Positions 55,472-64,000 are shown, numbered from the stretch's first letter. The stretch: DNA of 64,000 nt from Methanoculleus frigidifontis (GCF_030464345.1 NZ_VCYH01000003.1:285827-349826), one strand, 5' to 3'. A program made the numbers and translations. The notes: generated by a model from the letters alone, not told the origin.

Positions 55472-55607
55472 TTACCTGTAGTCTTCTGGTAAAAGAATTT
55501 AAAATTGTCCATTTACCAATCGGTTAAATATAACAACTTGTCTTAAACTAGACTAATTTCGATGGTTAGTTAACTGCATTGATAATAATTACGATTGTTA
55601 ACTTACC
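55472..55607. promoter_or_regulatory. Cluster of TTACC/GGTAA half-sites
   Basis: TTACC at 55472 and 55603, GGTAAA at 55488, and TTTACC at 55512 form two adjacent inverted pairs around 55472-55517. They sit upstream of fdhA in a very AT-rich gap shared with the FmdE gene. Likely operators; the binding protein is unknown. Confidence 0.4.
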
Positions 55608-55684
55608 TTTCTGCGAATCTGTTAAAGAACAATCCTTGTCAATTCCAAAATGTTTACGAACGATATAGGTCATACCTGATAGGT

Positions 55685-56329
55685 ATGCAATCAACAGAAC
55701 CAGGGTATGCGCCGAAAGGCATCGAGCGGAGGATGGAGGAGAACGGTATCGACCCCGCGCTGCGGGACGACTTCCGGCGCTCCATCGCATTCCACACCTA
55801 CCCGGCGCCGGGTCTCCTCATCGGCGTATTCATGGTCGACTATGCCCTCGAGCTGCTGCAGGCAACCCGGGGAGAGAAGCTGTATGCGGTCTGCGAAACA
55901 CCGAAGTGTCTCCCCGACCCGCTGCAGGTCATCGCCTACTGCACGACCGGAAACCACCGGCTTCGCGTGCTCCCCATCGGAAAGTTCGCCATCACCGTCA
56001 ACTGGCCGAGCGAGGAATCCACGGCGGAGGGCGTGCGGGTCTACCTTGACGAAGAGAAGATGAAGCGCTATCCCATCTACGACCTGTGGTATGCGCACGA
56101 CCCCGCGTTCGATAAAAAGGCCATGGGAGGAAAACTCCTCGACGAGATCTTCCAGGCGCAGCGGGACGTCCTCTCCTATGAGCGGGTGCAGATCGACGTC
56201 ACGGCGAAGCAGCCCTGGAAGTCCGAACGGTGCAGTGTCTGTGGCGAGATGATCCCCGACTTTATGCTCATCGACGGGGTCTGCTTTGCCTGCTCGGACA
56301 GGTCGTACTTCACGATCCTTGCAGAATAG
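55685..56329 (+). CDS. FmdE-family protein with C-terminal zinc ribbon
   Basis: 214 residues. FmdE-type core: DDFRRSIAFHTYPAPGLLIGVF (about residue 40), then KCLPDPLQVIAYCTTGNHRLRV and IGKFAITV. A zinc ribbon (CSVCGEMIP, CFACSD) ends the protein. The usual FHGHxCPG metal motif is altered to FHTYPAPG, losing the Cys and second His. A GATATAGG lies 20 bases upstream, giving a leaderless start. Divergent from fdhA; likely related to molybdopterin or formate metabolism. Confidence 0.85.
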   Translation: MQSTEPGYAPKGIERRMEENGIDPALRDDFRRSIAFHTYPAPGLLIGVFMVDYALELLQATRGEKLYAVCETPKCLPDPLQVIAYCTTGNHRLRVLPIGKFAITVNWPSEESTAEGVRVYLDEEKMKRYPIYDLWYAHDPAFDKKAMGGKLLDEIFQAQRDVLSYERVQIDVTAKQPWKSERCSVCGEMIPDFMLIDGVCFACSDRSYFTILAE

Positions 56330-56784
56330 TTTCCTTTCAAAATCAACTTTTTTCTCTGCACCGTTCCGTCAGCGAATGGCACGAGGGGAAGGCGTCGCGC
56401 GGGATTTGCGACGGCCATGGTGCCGGTATCAGCCGTAGTTCCTGCGCAGCGTCCCGACAGCGAATGCCGGCAAACGGTCTTCCAACGACGCCTGGATGCG
56501 GCCGGGTTCGCCGAAGCCTTCTGCAGCGACAGATCTTCGCCGCTTTCCCCGGGATGGTTTCTGCCCGGATTTCACGGCGGCGGCTGTGAAACCCTGACCG
56601 GCACGGAAGCCTTCGGGCGGCGGGGGGCAGGAGAGAGGGGCGCACCTTCCTGCCGGAGCGTGCCGGAGCACGCGTACAGGATACCCCGGGCAGACAATTC
56701 CCGGACGGAAAGTTTTGCAGAGAGTCCCCTGTTTCCCGCAAATCGCCCGGCAAAATCGGATTCCACAACGTTTATCGCGGGGCA
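56330..56784. other. 455-bp intergenic region with no credible gene
   Basis: A T6 tract at about 56350-56357 follows the FmdE gene. The remainder is GC-rich without coding character. CGTTTATCG near 56769 may be the TATA box of the next gene. Confidence 0.5.
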
Positions 56785-56802
56785 ATGCCCTATACGCTCT
56801 TC

Positions 56803-57654
56803 ATGGATATGGAGCTCGTCTCTGTGGGTGTCGTTCACTCGTCCGTCCGGTCAGGCCACGAGATGCCGGTCCAGGGCGTGACGGCCGAGGTCGAGATCTA
56901 CCCGCCCTATGCCGACGCCCTTCGCGGTATCGGGGAGAGCTCGCACCTCATCCTCCTCTGCTGGATGCACGAGGCCGACCGGGCGGTCCTGACAGCGGTT
57001 GCCCGGAAGGTGGCGCACGATCTTCCTGAGAAAGGGGTCTTCTCGCTCCGGTCGCCGCCGCGGCCGAACCCGATATCACTCTCGGTCGTTCGTCTGCTCG
57101 GGATCCGGGAAGAGCGATTTTTAAAGCTGGAATGTCTCGACCTCATCGACGGCACTCCCGTTCTCGATATCAAGCCCTACCAGACCGGGTGGGACTGCGT
57201 CTTCGCCGCGACCGGCCACGACCGCACAGAGAAGATCCAAAAGATGGGAGTCGAGGCCTACCGCGTCGGGCTCGTCCGTGAGGCGGTGAACTACCACGGA
57301 TCACTCTGCCCGGGCGCCGCGGTCGGTGTCCGGGTCGCCGAGGCGGCGACCCGGCTCTTCGGAGGCGATCTGCGGAATAGCGCGATCTCGGTGATGCCCG
57401 GCAGCGACCCGTGCATCGCCGATGCGCTCATCGGGATCACCGGAGCGCGCCCCGGGAACCGCCGGCTTCTCGCCGCGCAGGAAGGGTGCCTCTTCCGAAA
57501 AGGGCGCCGTGAGGTTCACTTCCTGCTCCGCGCCGGCATCCCGCGGACTCCCGAGGAGATTCTGGCGTGCGACGAAGCGGAGCTCTTTGCGGTGGACGAG
57601 CGTGATCGAGAAGAGGAGGGTGCGCCGGTAGATCCCTGTATCAGAGATCCCTGA
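56803..57654 (+). CDS. TrmO/TsaA domain fused to FmdE-like domain
   Basis: 283 residues from ATG 56803; 56785 and 56809 are alternatives, and the TATA-like element near 56773 favours a later start. Residues about 1-135: UPF0066/TrmO (VGVVHSSVRSGHEMPVQGV, SPPRPNPISLSVVRLLG, LDIKPYQTGWD). About 145-280: an FmdE-like domain with NYHGSLCPGAAVGVRVAE. TrmO methylates t6A37 in some tRNAs, but this family also has other methyltransferases. Fused to FmdE and near fdhD it may act on a cofactor. Converges on fdhD. Confidence 0.85.
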   Translation: MDMELVSVGVVHSSVRSGHEMPVQGVTAEVEIYPPYADALRGIGESSHLILLCWMHEADRAVLTAVARKVAHDLPEKGVFSLRSPPRPNPISLSVVRLLGIREERFLKLECLDLIDGTPVLDIKPYQTGWDCVFAATGHDRTEKIQKMGVEAYRVGLVREAVNYHGSLCPGAAVGVRVAEAATRLFGGDLRNSAISVMPGSDPCIADALIGITGARPGNRRLLAAQEGCLFRKGRREVHFLLRAGIPRTPEEILACDEAELFAVDERDREEEGAPVDPCIRDP

Positions 57655-58441
57655 TCCGGTGTGGTGCGCTGTAGACGACCGCCCGGGGCTGCCGGGCAAA
57701 CCCGATAAGCGTCATGTCGAGCCGCCGGGCAAGATCGATCCCGGTGGAGAACGGAGCGTTGTTCGTCACGATAACCGGAATTCCTGCCCGGTAGGCCTTT
57801 GCGACCATCCCTGCCGGCATCCTCCCCGTGCAGGCCATGAAGCACCCGGAGAGATCGATCCCGGCGGAGAGGGCTTTGCCCACCGCCTTGTCGACGGCGG
57901 TGTGCCGCCCCATATCCTCGGCGTGGGCCTGCATCGCCCCGTTGCCGTCGAGGATCACCGAACAGTGGGTCCCTCCCGTGCTCCTCCAGGTGGCGGCCGT
58001 CCGGTGCAGCGTGTCCATGCCCGCGAAGACGGTATCGACATCCAGGAGGATCCCGCCCCGCACCGGCACGGTGAGCTCGTGCCAGGGTGTCTTCACGCCG
58101 ACGCCTCCGGAGCTCCGGATCTCGGTCTCACGCGGCGTTTTTTCGTCATGGCGCGTACTCGTCCGGACGTGGACGGTCAGGCCGTCGACGGTCATGCTCT
58201 CGACGGCGGAAGCGTCCGGAACGAGGCCTTCGCAGACGGCATAGCCGAGGCCGAATGCTTCGAGTTCCGCGGGTGTCATCGTCAGATTTGCTATCCTGAC
58301 ACCGTCGAGGAGCAGTGTGACCGTATCTTCAACACATACCTCCACACGGCTGTTTCCGATACCCGTCTCCTCTATCGTGACGACGTCGTATCCCTTTGTC
58401 AGGCCGGAACCGATAGTCGGGTTGCTGCTCTCTCTCTGCAT
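57641..58441 (-). CDS. fdhD: FdhD-family protein lacking the CxxC motif
   Basis: 266 residues from ATG 58441; the longer frame enters the AT-rich promoter. FdhD features are present: LGLYAV-like LGYAVCEGLV, AHAEDMGRHTAVDKAVG, FMACTGRMPAGMVAKA and the ending LIGFARQPRAVVYSAP. The sulfur-transfer site of E. coli FdhD (TGCGVCG, C121 and C124) reads SSGGVGV here, so both cysteines are missing. It should deliver sulfur to molybdopterin of FdhA; how it would do so without them is unclear. Confidence 0.88.
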   Translation of the reverse strand: MQRESSNPTIGSGLTKGYDVVTIEETGIGNSRVEVCVEDTVTLLLDGVRIANLTMTPAELEAFGLGYAVCEGLVPDASAVESMTVDGLTVHVRTSTRHDEKTPRETEIRSSGGVGVKTPWHELTVPVRGGILLDVDTVFAGMDTLHRTAATWRSTGGTHCSVILDGNGAMQAHAEDMGRHTAVDKAVGKALSAGIDLSGCFMACTGRMPAGMVAKAYRAGIPVIVTNNAPFSTGIDLARRLDMTLIGFARQPRAVVYSAPHRIRDL

Positions 58442-58485
58442 ACTGGTGCTCCAGGTCAGAAGAGATATGTCTGAAGATATAGTTA

Positions 58486-58550
58486 CATTTTTTGAAAATA
58501 AATGTTTTAAATATATAATTATATTTTTGTAAATGTAAATCATAATCATC
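58486..58550. promoter_or_regulatory. Strongly AT-rich promoter region fdhD / moeA
   Basis: About 65 bases with over 80 percent A+T, including TTTTAAATATATAATTATA, between the divergent fdhD and moeA genes. It holds several possible TATA boxes on both strands. Confidence 0.5.
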
Positions 58551-58622
58551 TTACATAGGGCCTGCCGAAGGCCGGTATGATCGCCGGTCTGCTTTGTCCT
58601 GAAACACCGAGGAACTGATCCG

Positions 58623-60512
58623 ATGCCGCGCCGATATCTATCCCTGACCACGCTTGCCGATGCACTTTCCCTGATGAAACGAACGTTTCCGCCGTCGAAT
58701 CATACCGAGACCGTCTCCCTGGAGCAGGCGGTCGGAAGGGTCACCGCACAGCCGCTCTACGCACGCTACTCCGTCCCCTCCGGGAATGTGGCCGCAATGG
58801 ACGGGTATGCGGTGCAGAGCCGTGAGACTGTGGGGGCGGGTGACCGGCGGCCGAAGGTCCTTGTGGACGCTCACCGGGTGAACACCGGAGAGGTCGTCCC
58901 GCCGATGTATGACGCAGTCATCATGGTCGAGGATGTCTGGCGGGAGGACGGACCTCTCACTATCCGCAAAGCCGCGAGCCCCGGTCAGTTCATCCGGCGT
59001 GCCGGCGACGATATCCGGTCGGGCGATCTCATTGTTCCCCGTGGGCACCAGATCCGGCCGTTCGATATCGGGGCGCTCGGAGCCTACGGCATTGCGGATG
59101 TACCGGTGCGGGCGGTGACGATCGGACTCGTTCCGACCGGAAGCGACCTGGTGCCGATCGGCCAGGCGCCGCTCCCGGGCCAGACCGTCGAGAGCAACAC
59201 CTGCATGGCCGGCGCCTATCTCGCGGGCATGGGAGCGACGTGCAGGCGATACGGACGTGTGCCGGACGACAGCGACGCCATCCGTGAGGCGGTAGGGGCC
59301 GCCGTCCGGGAAAGCGATCTCGTCATCGTCTCTGCCGGAACCTCGGCGGGAACCCGCGACTTTACGACAGCTGCCATCGCTGATCTCGGGGAAGTTCTCG
59401 TTCACGGCGTGGCGACAAGGCCGGGGAAACCGGTGGTCATCGGGTCGGTGGACGCCAAACCCGTGCTCGGCCTTCCGGGCAACCCGGTGGCGACGCAGAC
59501 GATGCTCCGCGAGCTGGTGGCACCGCTCCTCGAGGGGTGGGGTCTTTCCCCCTACCAACAGTACGGCTGCACCGTGCGGCTCGCGAGGACGGTGACCTCC
59601 GATGTCGGGTTCGAAGAGTTCGTGCCCGTCTCCGTCGGGAAGGTGAACGGCGTCTACTCCGCCGCACCGCATCCCCGCGGCGGCGGTGTCCAGATGGCGG
59701 CGGTTCGGGCGAACGGCTATCTCCGGATCCCCGCATCGGGCGAAGGATTCGCGGCCGGGTGCGAGGTGCCTGTCACCCTCACGGTGCCGCCGGGCTACGT
59801 CGACCGGACGCTGCTCTGTATCGGGGTTCGTGAACAGGCGATCACCGAGCTCGCCGATGCACTGACTGAAAGCGGGTACCTGCTCCACTGCTGCGCCGCC
59901 GATACCATCGCCGCTCTTCTTGCCCTGCAGGAGAACACCTGCTACGCAGCGGCGGTCATGGTGCCGGAGTGCGAGCCGCTGGTGCGAGACCTCGCCGGCT
60001 GCTACTGTCCCGCCACAGAGCCCGTCCGGGTGCGGATTGCAGCGAGAGAGATCGGGATTGCATCCCGAGGAGGCCTCGGCCTCCCGGATCTCGCCTCCGC
60101 CCGGGTGGCCACCCACCCGCGGGGCACTGCGCCGCGCCTCCTCCTCGACGCCCTCCTGCCCGACCACGGGATCGATCCGTTCGACCTCCTGATCGCCGCG
60201 GAGGTGCGGAGCCACGACGCCGCGGCCGCAGCGGTCTGTGGTGGGCTTGCGGATGCCGGGATCTGCAGCGCCGGTGCGGCCGCCGCCGCCGGTCTTGGGT
60301 TCGTGCCATTCGGCACCGAGTCCTACGAGCTCTGGTTCCGGCCTGAGGTGCGGGACGACGGCGGGATGCAGGAGGTTCTCCGTATTCTCAGGTCGCAGCA
60401 GTTCTCATCGCGGCTCGGTGAGCGCCAGGACTACCTGACCGACCGGACGGGAGAGTTTGTCACGGGGGCGCATGGTAGTCTCATCGGCGTTTCAGAGCGC
60501 TCGATCTCGTAA
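58623..60512 (+). CDS. moeA: Molybdopterin molybdotransferase MoeA with C-terminal PBP-like domain
   Basis: 629 residues. MoeA part (about 1-405): MDGYAVQ, SAGTSAGTRDF, GLPGNPV and the C-terminal beta-barrel domain (PVTLTVP). About 405-629: a periplasmic-binding-protein-like domain (COG1910; VATHPRGTAPRLLLDALL, GLGFVPFGTESYELWF), a fusion known in archaea and bacteria and thought to sense molybdate or cofactor. It inserts Mo into molybdopterin. Divergent from fdhD, so both Mo-cofactor genes border fdhAB. Confidence 0.93.
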   Translation: MPRRYLSLTTLADALSLMKRTFPPSNHTETVSLEQAVGRVTAQPLYARYSVPSGNVAAMDGYAVQSRETVGAGDRRPKVLVDAHRVNTGEVVPPMYDAVIMVEDVWREDGPLTIRKAASPGQFIRRAGDDIRSGDLIVPRGHQIRPFDIGALGAYGIADVPVRAVTIGLVPTGSDLVPIGQAPLPGQTVESNTCMAGAYLAGMGATCRRYGRVPDDSDAIREAVGAAVRESDLVIVSAGTSAGTRDFTTAAIADLGEVLVHGVATRPGKPVVIGSVDAKPVLGLPGNPVATQTMLRELVAPLLEGWGLSPYQQYGCTVRLARTVTSDVGFEEFVPVSVGKVNGVYSAAPHPRGGGVQMAAVRANGYLRIPASGEGFAAGCEVPVTLTVPPGYVDRTLLCIGVREQAITELADALTESGYLLHCCAADTIAALLALQENTCYAAAVMVPECEPLVRDLAGCYCPATEPVRVRIAAREIGIASRGGLGLPDLASARVATHPRGTAPRLLLDALLPDHGIDPFDLLIAAEVRSHDAAAAAVCGGLADAGICSAGAAAAAGLGFVPFGTESYELWFRPEVRDDGGMQEVLRILRSQQFSSRLGERQDYLTDRTGEFVTGAHGSLIGVSERSIS

Positions 60513-60927
60513 GGGTGCCGCTACCTATCCTTTACTCCGTGTTTTTCAGATTTTGACGTGAGAACGGCTCTCCCGTATCGGTATGCAGGACGATCCCGGC
60601 CGGGAACGGCACCCGAACTGTATCATACCGCCGGGATCACGGGCCGCGTCCGGGACGTCGGGATCGGCCCTTCACCCATGACACTTCCACGCTCTGCTGC
60701 CGTCTGTTCTTCGGGGGCGGTGAGCCCGTGTCCTGCTGCACGGAAATGCGTCCGTCGCTGCAGCAAGATTCTGCACGACGATGACGGCGTGGTCGATCCG
60801 CCATGCATTCCCGGGGGGGGAGTGACCGCGGTCGCATTGCTCTCCCCGGGGCTTTGGGCGGCGGAGCACCCGTCTGTGGAGACGGCCAGAAAGAACTGGA
60901 GAAGGAGGGAGCATGCCCGGATGCGCC
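60513..60927. other. 415-bp intergenic region with no credible gene
   Basis: Between convergent moeA and a methyltransferase gene. GC-rich; the short frames here have no coding character. Confidence 0.5.
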
Positions 60928-62013
60928 TCAGAGCAGGGCATTCTCTTCGGTATCCCGACCGTAGTGCATCGTAAAGAGCGTCATGTACTCGTCGGCGTAG
61001 CATGCGGCATCGCACCGGAGCGAGAACGCCGGCGCCAGGACACCCTCGAAGAGGTCGCACCACTCCGTCCGGAGCATGTGGTAGTCGGTCCGCTCACCCC
61101 TCTCCTGCGTCAGCAGGGAGACCTGCTCGCTCATCAGGAAGCAGTCCACACAGTTTATGGCGACGTCCACGGGAGCGTCGTGGGCGAAGATGAAGTCGAT
61201 GAGCCGCCCGTACGACTGGTAGACCGAGAAGGCCATCTCCGGCGAGTGCACCTCGGGAGCGTCGTGGTTCGCATCGAGCTCGAAGATGATGAAGTGGTCG
61301 ATCCAGGGCTTTAAGCGGGCGAGATGCACCTCCTTCTGCTCGCGCGGCATGTGGTGGTAAGCGAGCGAGCTGACCGCGAGATCGAACCGCCGGTCAATCT
61401 GATCTGAGATATCTTCGATCCGGTGGTTCGCCGTGGTGATGCGAGCGTCCGGGATGGCTTTTTTGACCGTCGCTTCGGCGAGGTCGAGCATGGCGGGGGA
61501 GGCGTCGACCAGCATCACCTCGCCGATCTCGCCGATCGTGCCGGTCTCCTGCAGGTGCCCGAGCAGCGCCGCCGTCAGGGTTCCGTCGCCGCACCCGATG
61601 TCCAGCATCCGGAAGGGCTCATCGAAGGACGGCAGAGTGTGGCCGCACTGCTGCAGGAACCGCGCCCGCGCCTCTCTCATGACCGGGACGCCTGCGAAGT
61701 GGATGAACGGCCGGGGGTCTGCGAACGCCGGCGTCGGCATGATCAACCGGTTCTCCTGCCGCTCGAGAAAGCCGATCAGAAACGAGGATGAAAAGAGCCC
61801 CTCGCGCTCGGCGAGTGCGGCCGCCTCGAGCCATTCGCGGCCGCGGTCGCCCTGGCCGTTTGCGGTGAGCAGCACACCGGTGTAGAACTGGAACGCAGAA
61901 AGCCGGGATCTGCGGATCTCCCCTTCGCAGGAGTCGGGCTGTGCGGTGGTCGATTTAATCTTCCGGGCGAGGGCGGCCCAGTGCTCTTTCTCATCTGCGG
62001 CAAGGAAGTACAT
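60928..62013 (-). CDS. SAM-dependent methyltransferase
   Basis: 361 residues from ATG 62013; a TTG two codons upstream is possible. An N-terminal helical segment (about 1-95) precedes the class I methyltransferase core: FRMLDIGCGDGTLTAALL (about 135), VMLVDASPAMLDLAE, and FDLAVSSLAYHHMP. A C-terminal region (about 245-361) contains CVDCFLMSEQ. Substrate unknown. The start faces the NTF2-like gene, with a 140-base divergent gap. Confidence 0.85.
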   Translation of the reverse strand: MYFLAADEKEHWAALARKIKSTTAQPDSCEGEIRRSRLSAFQFYTGVLLTANGQGDRGREWLEAAALAEREGLFSSSFLIGFLERQENRLIMPTPAFADPRPFIHFAGVPVMREARARFLQQCGHTLPSFDEPFRMLDIGCGDGTLTAALLGHLQETGTIGEIGEVMLVDASPAMLDLAEATVKKAIPDARITTANHRIEDISDQIDRRFDLAVSSLAYHHMPREQKEVHLARLKPWIDHFIIFELDANHDAPEVHSPEMAFSVYQSYGRLIDFIFAHDAPVDVAINCVDCFLMSEQVSLLTQERGERTDYHMLRTEWCDLFEGVLAPAFSLRCDAACYADEYMTLFTMHYGRDTEENALL

Positions 62014-62153
62014 AATCAAGCGCCCCAGTGCGGACCGTGCCGCACGGCTTCGTAGTTGTACCAGTCGCGTTGAGGCGTAAAATCCTTCCCCTTTTATTGT
62101 GTGGAGCGCAAGAACCGGAAGAGAGATTACCCGACAGAGAGTATGATTGCATC

Positions 62154-62582
62154 ATGCTGGTCAGCGAACAGACGCAGAAGCAGATCGAGAGCGTCCTCGA
62201 GCGGTTCGCCCTCGCATACGGCGCAGGAGACGTCGAGAGCATCATGGCGGTCATCGACCCCGACTACCGCGGCTACGGGACCGGGGCCGACGAGGTCTGC
62301 GTCGGGAAGGAGGAGTACCGCCGCCAGGTCGAGCGGGACCTCGCAGAGGCCAGCGAGATCGATATTTCGTACAGCGACCTTGCGATCAGCGCCGAGGGGA
62401 CGATCGCCTGGGTGATGGCGGAGATGGTGGTAAACGCTGCCGTGGACGGCAGGCAGGTCCGGCTCTCCGGCAGGTACACCGCCGTCTTCCGCGGGACAGG
62501 ACATGCGTGGCTCCTCGCACAGTCGCACTTCTCGCTGCCGGCGGCGGGGCAGGAGGCGGGGCGGTCGTTCCCGGAGGAGTGA
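62154..62582 (+). CDS. NTF2/SnoaL-like protein
   Basis: 142 residues. The SnoaL_3 pattern ESVLERFALAYGAGDVESIMAVIDPDYRG opens the fold, followed by EEYRRQVERDL and beta strands (TIAWVMAEMVVNAAVDG). It has no recognisable catalytic residues. Start ATG at 62154; the frame reads upstream without another ATG. Confidence 0.82.
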   Translation: MLVSEQTQKQIESVLERFALAYGAGDVESIMAVIDPDYRGYGTGADEVCVGKEEYRRQVERDLAEASEIDISYSDLAISAEGTIAWVMAEMVVNAAVDGRQVRLSGRYTAVFRGTGHAWLLAQSHFSLPAAGQEAGRSFPEE

Positions 62583-62699
62583 GGAGAGCGGGAGGGCCAT
62601 CTCTCCTCCTCACCGATGCAATTGCCGCCCCGGTCTCCTGTTCTCAATTTCGCAGGCCGTTTGTGCGGTATGCCTGGTTTAACCGGGCTTATTCTTCTC

Positions 62700-63785
62700 T
62701 CATATCACGCCAAACCCGAGCAGCAGCCCGAGGAAGAGTACGAAGTCGTAGGTCGTATGCGTGATCGCACAGACCGTCGTGCTGTAGCGGCTCCGGATCA
62801 GCCCGAAGACGAGTCCTGCGATGAAGACCGAGAGGATCCCGTCCCAGTTGTACTGGAAGGCGTGCAGGGAGGCAAAGAGCAGCGCAGGCAGAAGGATGCC
62901 GAACCGGGGCTGCAGGATGCCCCTGACCGAGATCTCCTCGCCGAAGCCCGCGGAGATCGATGCGACGAGTATCCCTGCCGGGGTCAGGTAGGGGACGAGG
63001 AACCGCTCGAACGCCGCGGTGTCGGTGAGCGGCCAGCCGAGCGCTTCCCAGACGAGCCCGATCGCCACGTCGAGAAGGGAGAAGACCGCCACGAGAGCCA
63101 GGCCGAACCCGAGGGCGAGCAGGACCTCGCGTGCACTCGGCCTTGCGAGGCCGAGCCGCTGCAGGGTCTCGGGCAGCGTCCGCGTCGTACAGAGGCCGAC
63201 GATGACGAACGACGCTGCGATTGTCCAGAAGAGGGTGTAGATATCGACGGAGACCGCACCCTCGAAGAAGGTGGTGTCGGCGTTCAGAATTGCGGTGAAC
63301 GTCTCGGAGAGGTACGGCGGAACACCGGTGACCGCGACCGGCACGAGCGGGATGAGCGTCAGCGCAAAGACCGTTACCAGTGCGATGGTGTGCACCCGGT
63401 TGTCCGGGGAAAAATCGAGCCGGGACGCCAGGCGAACCCGGACTGCCCGCAGCAGCGGGGTGAGGGAGAGGAGTGCGGCTCCTGCGGACGTGCAGAAGAG
63501 CAGGAAGATCCCGATCGCCGTCTGCGGCGTGATCGCCTCCTCGACTGCGGCCGCATCAGTGGTCTCGCTGAGGAAGACCTCCGGCGGCAGGATGGTTACG
63601 AACCCGAGAGCGAACGAAAGAAGCGCCAGCCCCAGGACGACGGCAAGGAGGATGAGGTATGCGGGGTACTTCAGGACCGGGTGGACGGCGGAGAGGTATG
63701 CGACCGCGGCGAGGATCACGAACGGCGCGAGGGTGGCGGCAGACCCGAGGAAGAGCCCGATCTCGGTCCCGCCCCCGAGGAGCAC
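62700..63785 (-). CDS. CPBP-family intramembrane metalloprotease
   Basis: 361 residues from a GTG at 63785; about eight or nine transmembrane helices. CPBP motifs are complete: EEISVRG (EExxxR, about residue 285), FASLHAFQYNW with the His, and THTTYDF (HxxxD). The frame is open upstream (YPGIAAVLLIFIAATVAG, a likely helix) but has no ATG, GTG or TTG before the stop near 63885, so the true start is uncertain or the 5' end is damaged. Prokaryotic CPBP proteases cleave membrane substrates or are bacteriocin-related. Confidence 0.85.
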   Translation of the reverse strand: MLLGGGTEIGLFLGSAATLAPFVILAAVAYLSAVHPVLKYPAYLILLAVVLGLALLSFALGFVTILPPEVFLSETTDAAAVEEAITPQTAIGIFLLFCTSAGAALLSLTPLLRAVRVRLASRLDFSPDNRVHTIALVTVFALTLIPLVPVAVTGVPPYLSETFTAILNADTTFFEGAVSVDIYTLFWTIAASFVIVGLCTTRTLPETLQRLGLARPSAREVLLALGFGLALVAVFSLLDVAIGLVWEALGWPLTDTAAFERFLVPYLTPAGILVASISAGFGEEISVRGILQPRFGILLPALLFASLHAFQYNWDGILSVFIAGLVFGLIRSRYSTTVCAITHTTYDFVLFLGLLLGFGVI

Positions 63786-64000
63786 GCCGGCTACCGTCGC
63801 GGCGATGAAGATCAGGAGGACGGCCGCGATCCCCGGATAGTTGACCCTGCTGTGGGTCGGCGTTCCTTCATACGAGAATTGCGATTAACCCTCTCTTCCA
63901 TCAAGGATTTGCTCTTTCGTTCCGCCACTGCTGAGCCGCTTTCTTCCTGAACTCTTGCCTTTAGGGGTTCTTTTGGATTTTCTCGAGAGCTACCGCTCGG

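Noticed and set aside
58442..58651. Seventy-residue extension of FdhD
   Set aside because: It translates the AT-rich promoter (Ile/Tyr/Lys-rich) and is absent from the family.
1..64000. CRISPR arrays, integrases or transposases
   Set aside because: No regularly spaced repeats and no recombinase motifs were found anywhere in the window.

Overview
The window is 64 kb of high-GC archaeal DNA and almost certainly comes from a hydrogenotrophic, formate-using methanogen of the Methanomicrobiales, most like Methanoculleus. Pointers are archaeal TFE, Trm56 and archaeal AlaRS; the methanogen homocysteine-biosynthesis trio (COG1900, NIL-ferredoxin, COG2122); an F420-type formate dehydrogenase fdhAB; FmdE-family proteins; hypD; TATA-box promoters with several apparently leaderless genes; and many soluble PAS signalling proteins. 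The genus is an inference. There are no rRNA genes, CRISPR arrays, transposase genes or phage genes.

Layout. 1-13.5 kb is housekeeping: a partial HEAT-repeat protein, tRNA-Leu, an ACT protein, a minus-strand block (winged helix, trm56, ATP-grasp, tfe, HD hydrolase), an unknown ORF, the homocysteine operon, then Nif3, SWIM protein, alaS and a membrane-anchored ArsR-like regulator. 13.5-14.3 kb is non-coding and holds a 404-bp element with near-perfect 28-bp inverted ends. 14.3-22.9 kb has a PEGA surface protein, an acyl-CoA synthetase carrying an N-terminal ribbon-helix-helix domain, a methyltransferase, hisH overlapping a PAPS-reductase-family gene, and an ABC exporter. 22.9-38.1 kb is dominated by signalling: a kaiC-kaiB-kaiB-histidine kinase operon; a soluble MCP, CheW and receiver; and three PAS proteins ending in the same DHp-like helix pair but lacking a kinase ATPase domain. 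mntP and tRNA-Thr sit among them, with one copy of a 256-bp dispersed repeat next to a broken gene.

38-52 kb has an iron alcohol dehydrogenase, an unknown helical-repeat protein, a MinD/ferredoxin ATPase divergent from a radical SAM protein, MscS, hypD, tRNA-Arg, a SnoaL-like protein, PPK2, a secreted beta-propeller protein with a tyrosine-rich tail, the second copy of the 256-bp repeat, a metallo-beta-lactamase-fold hydrolase and a 5'-nucleotidase-family exoprotein. 52-60.5 kb is a formate/molybdenum region: fdhAB, an FmdE protein, a TrmO-FmdE fusion, an fdhD lacking its usual cysteine pair, and moeA with a C-terminal binding-protein-like domain. The last 3.5 kb has a methyltransferase, an NTF2-like protein and a CPBP membrane protease.

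How it fits together. fdhAB oxidises formate and reduces F420; FdhD and MoeA serve its molybdopterin cofactor. The COG1900 operon makes homocysteine from aspartate semialdehyde and sulfide. The signalling proteins imply heavy cytoplasmic sensing, and several lack standard output domains. The strongest candidates for something undescribed are the kinase-less PAS-DHp family, the two-KaiB operon, the RHH-acyl-CoA synthetase fusion, the cysteine-less FdhD next to altered FmdE proteins, and the two non-coding element families.
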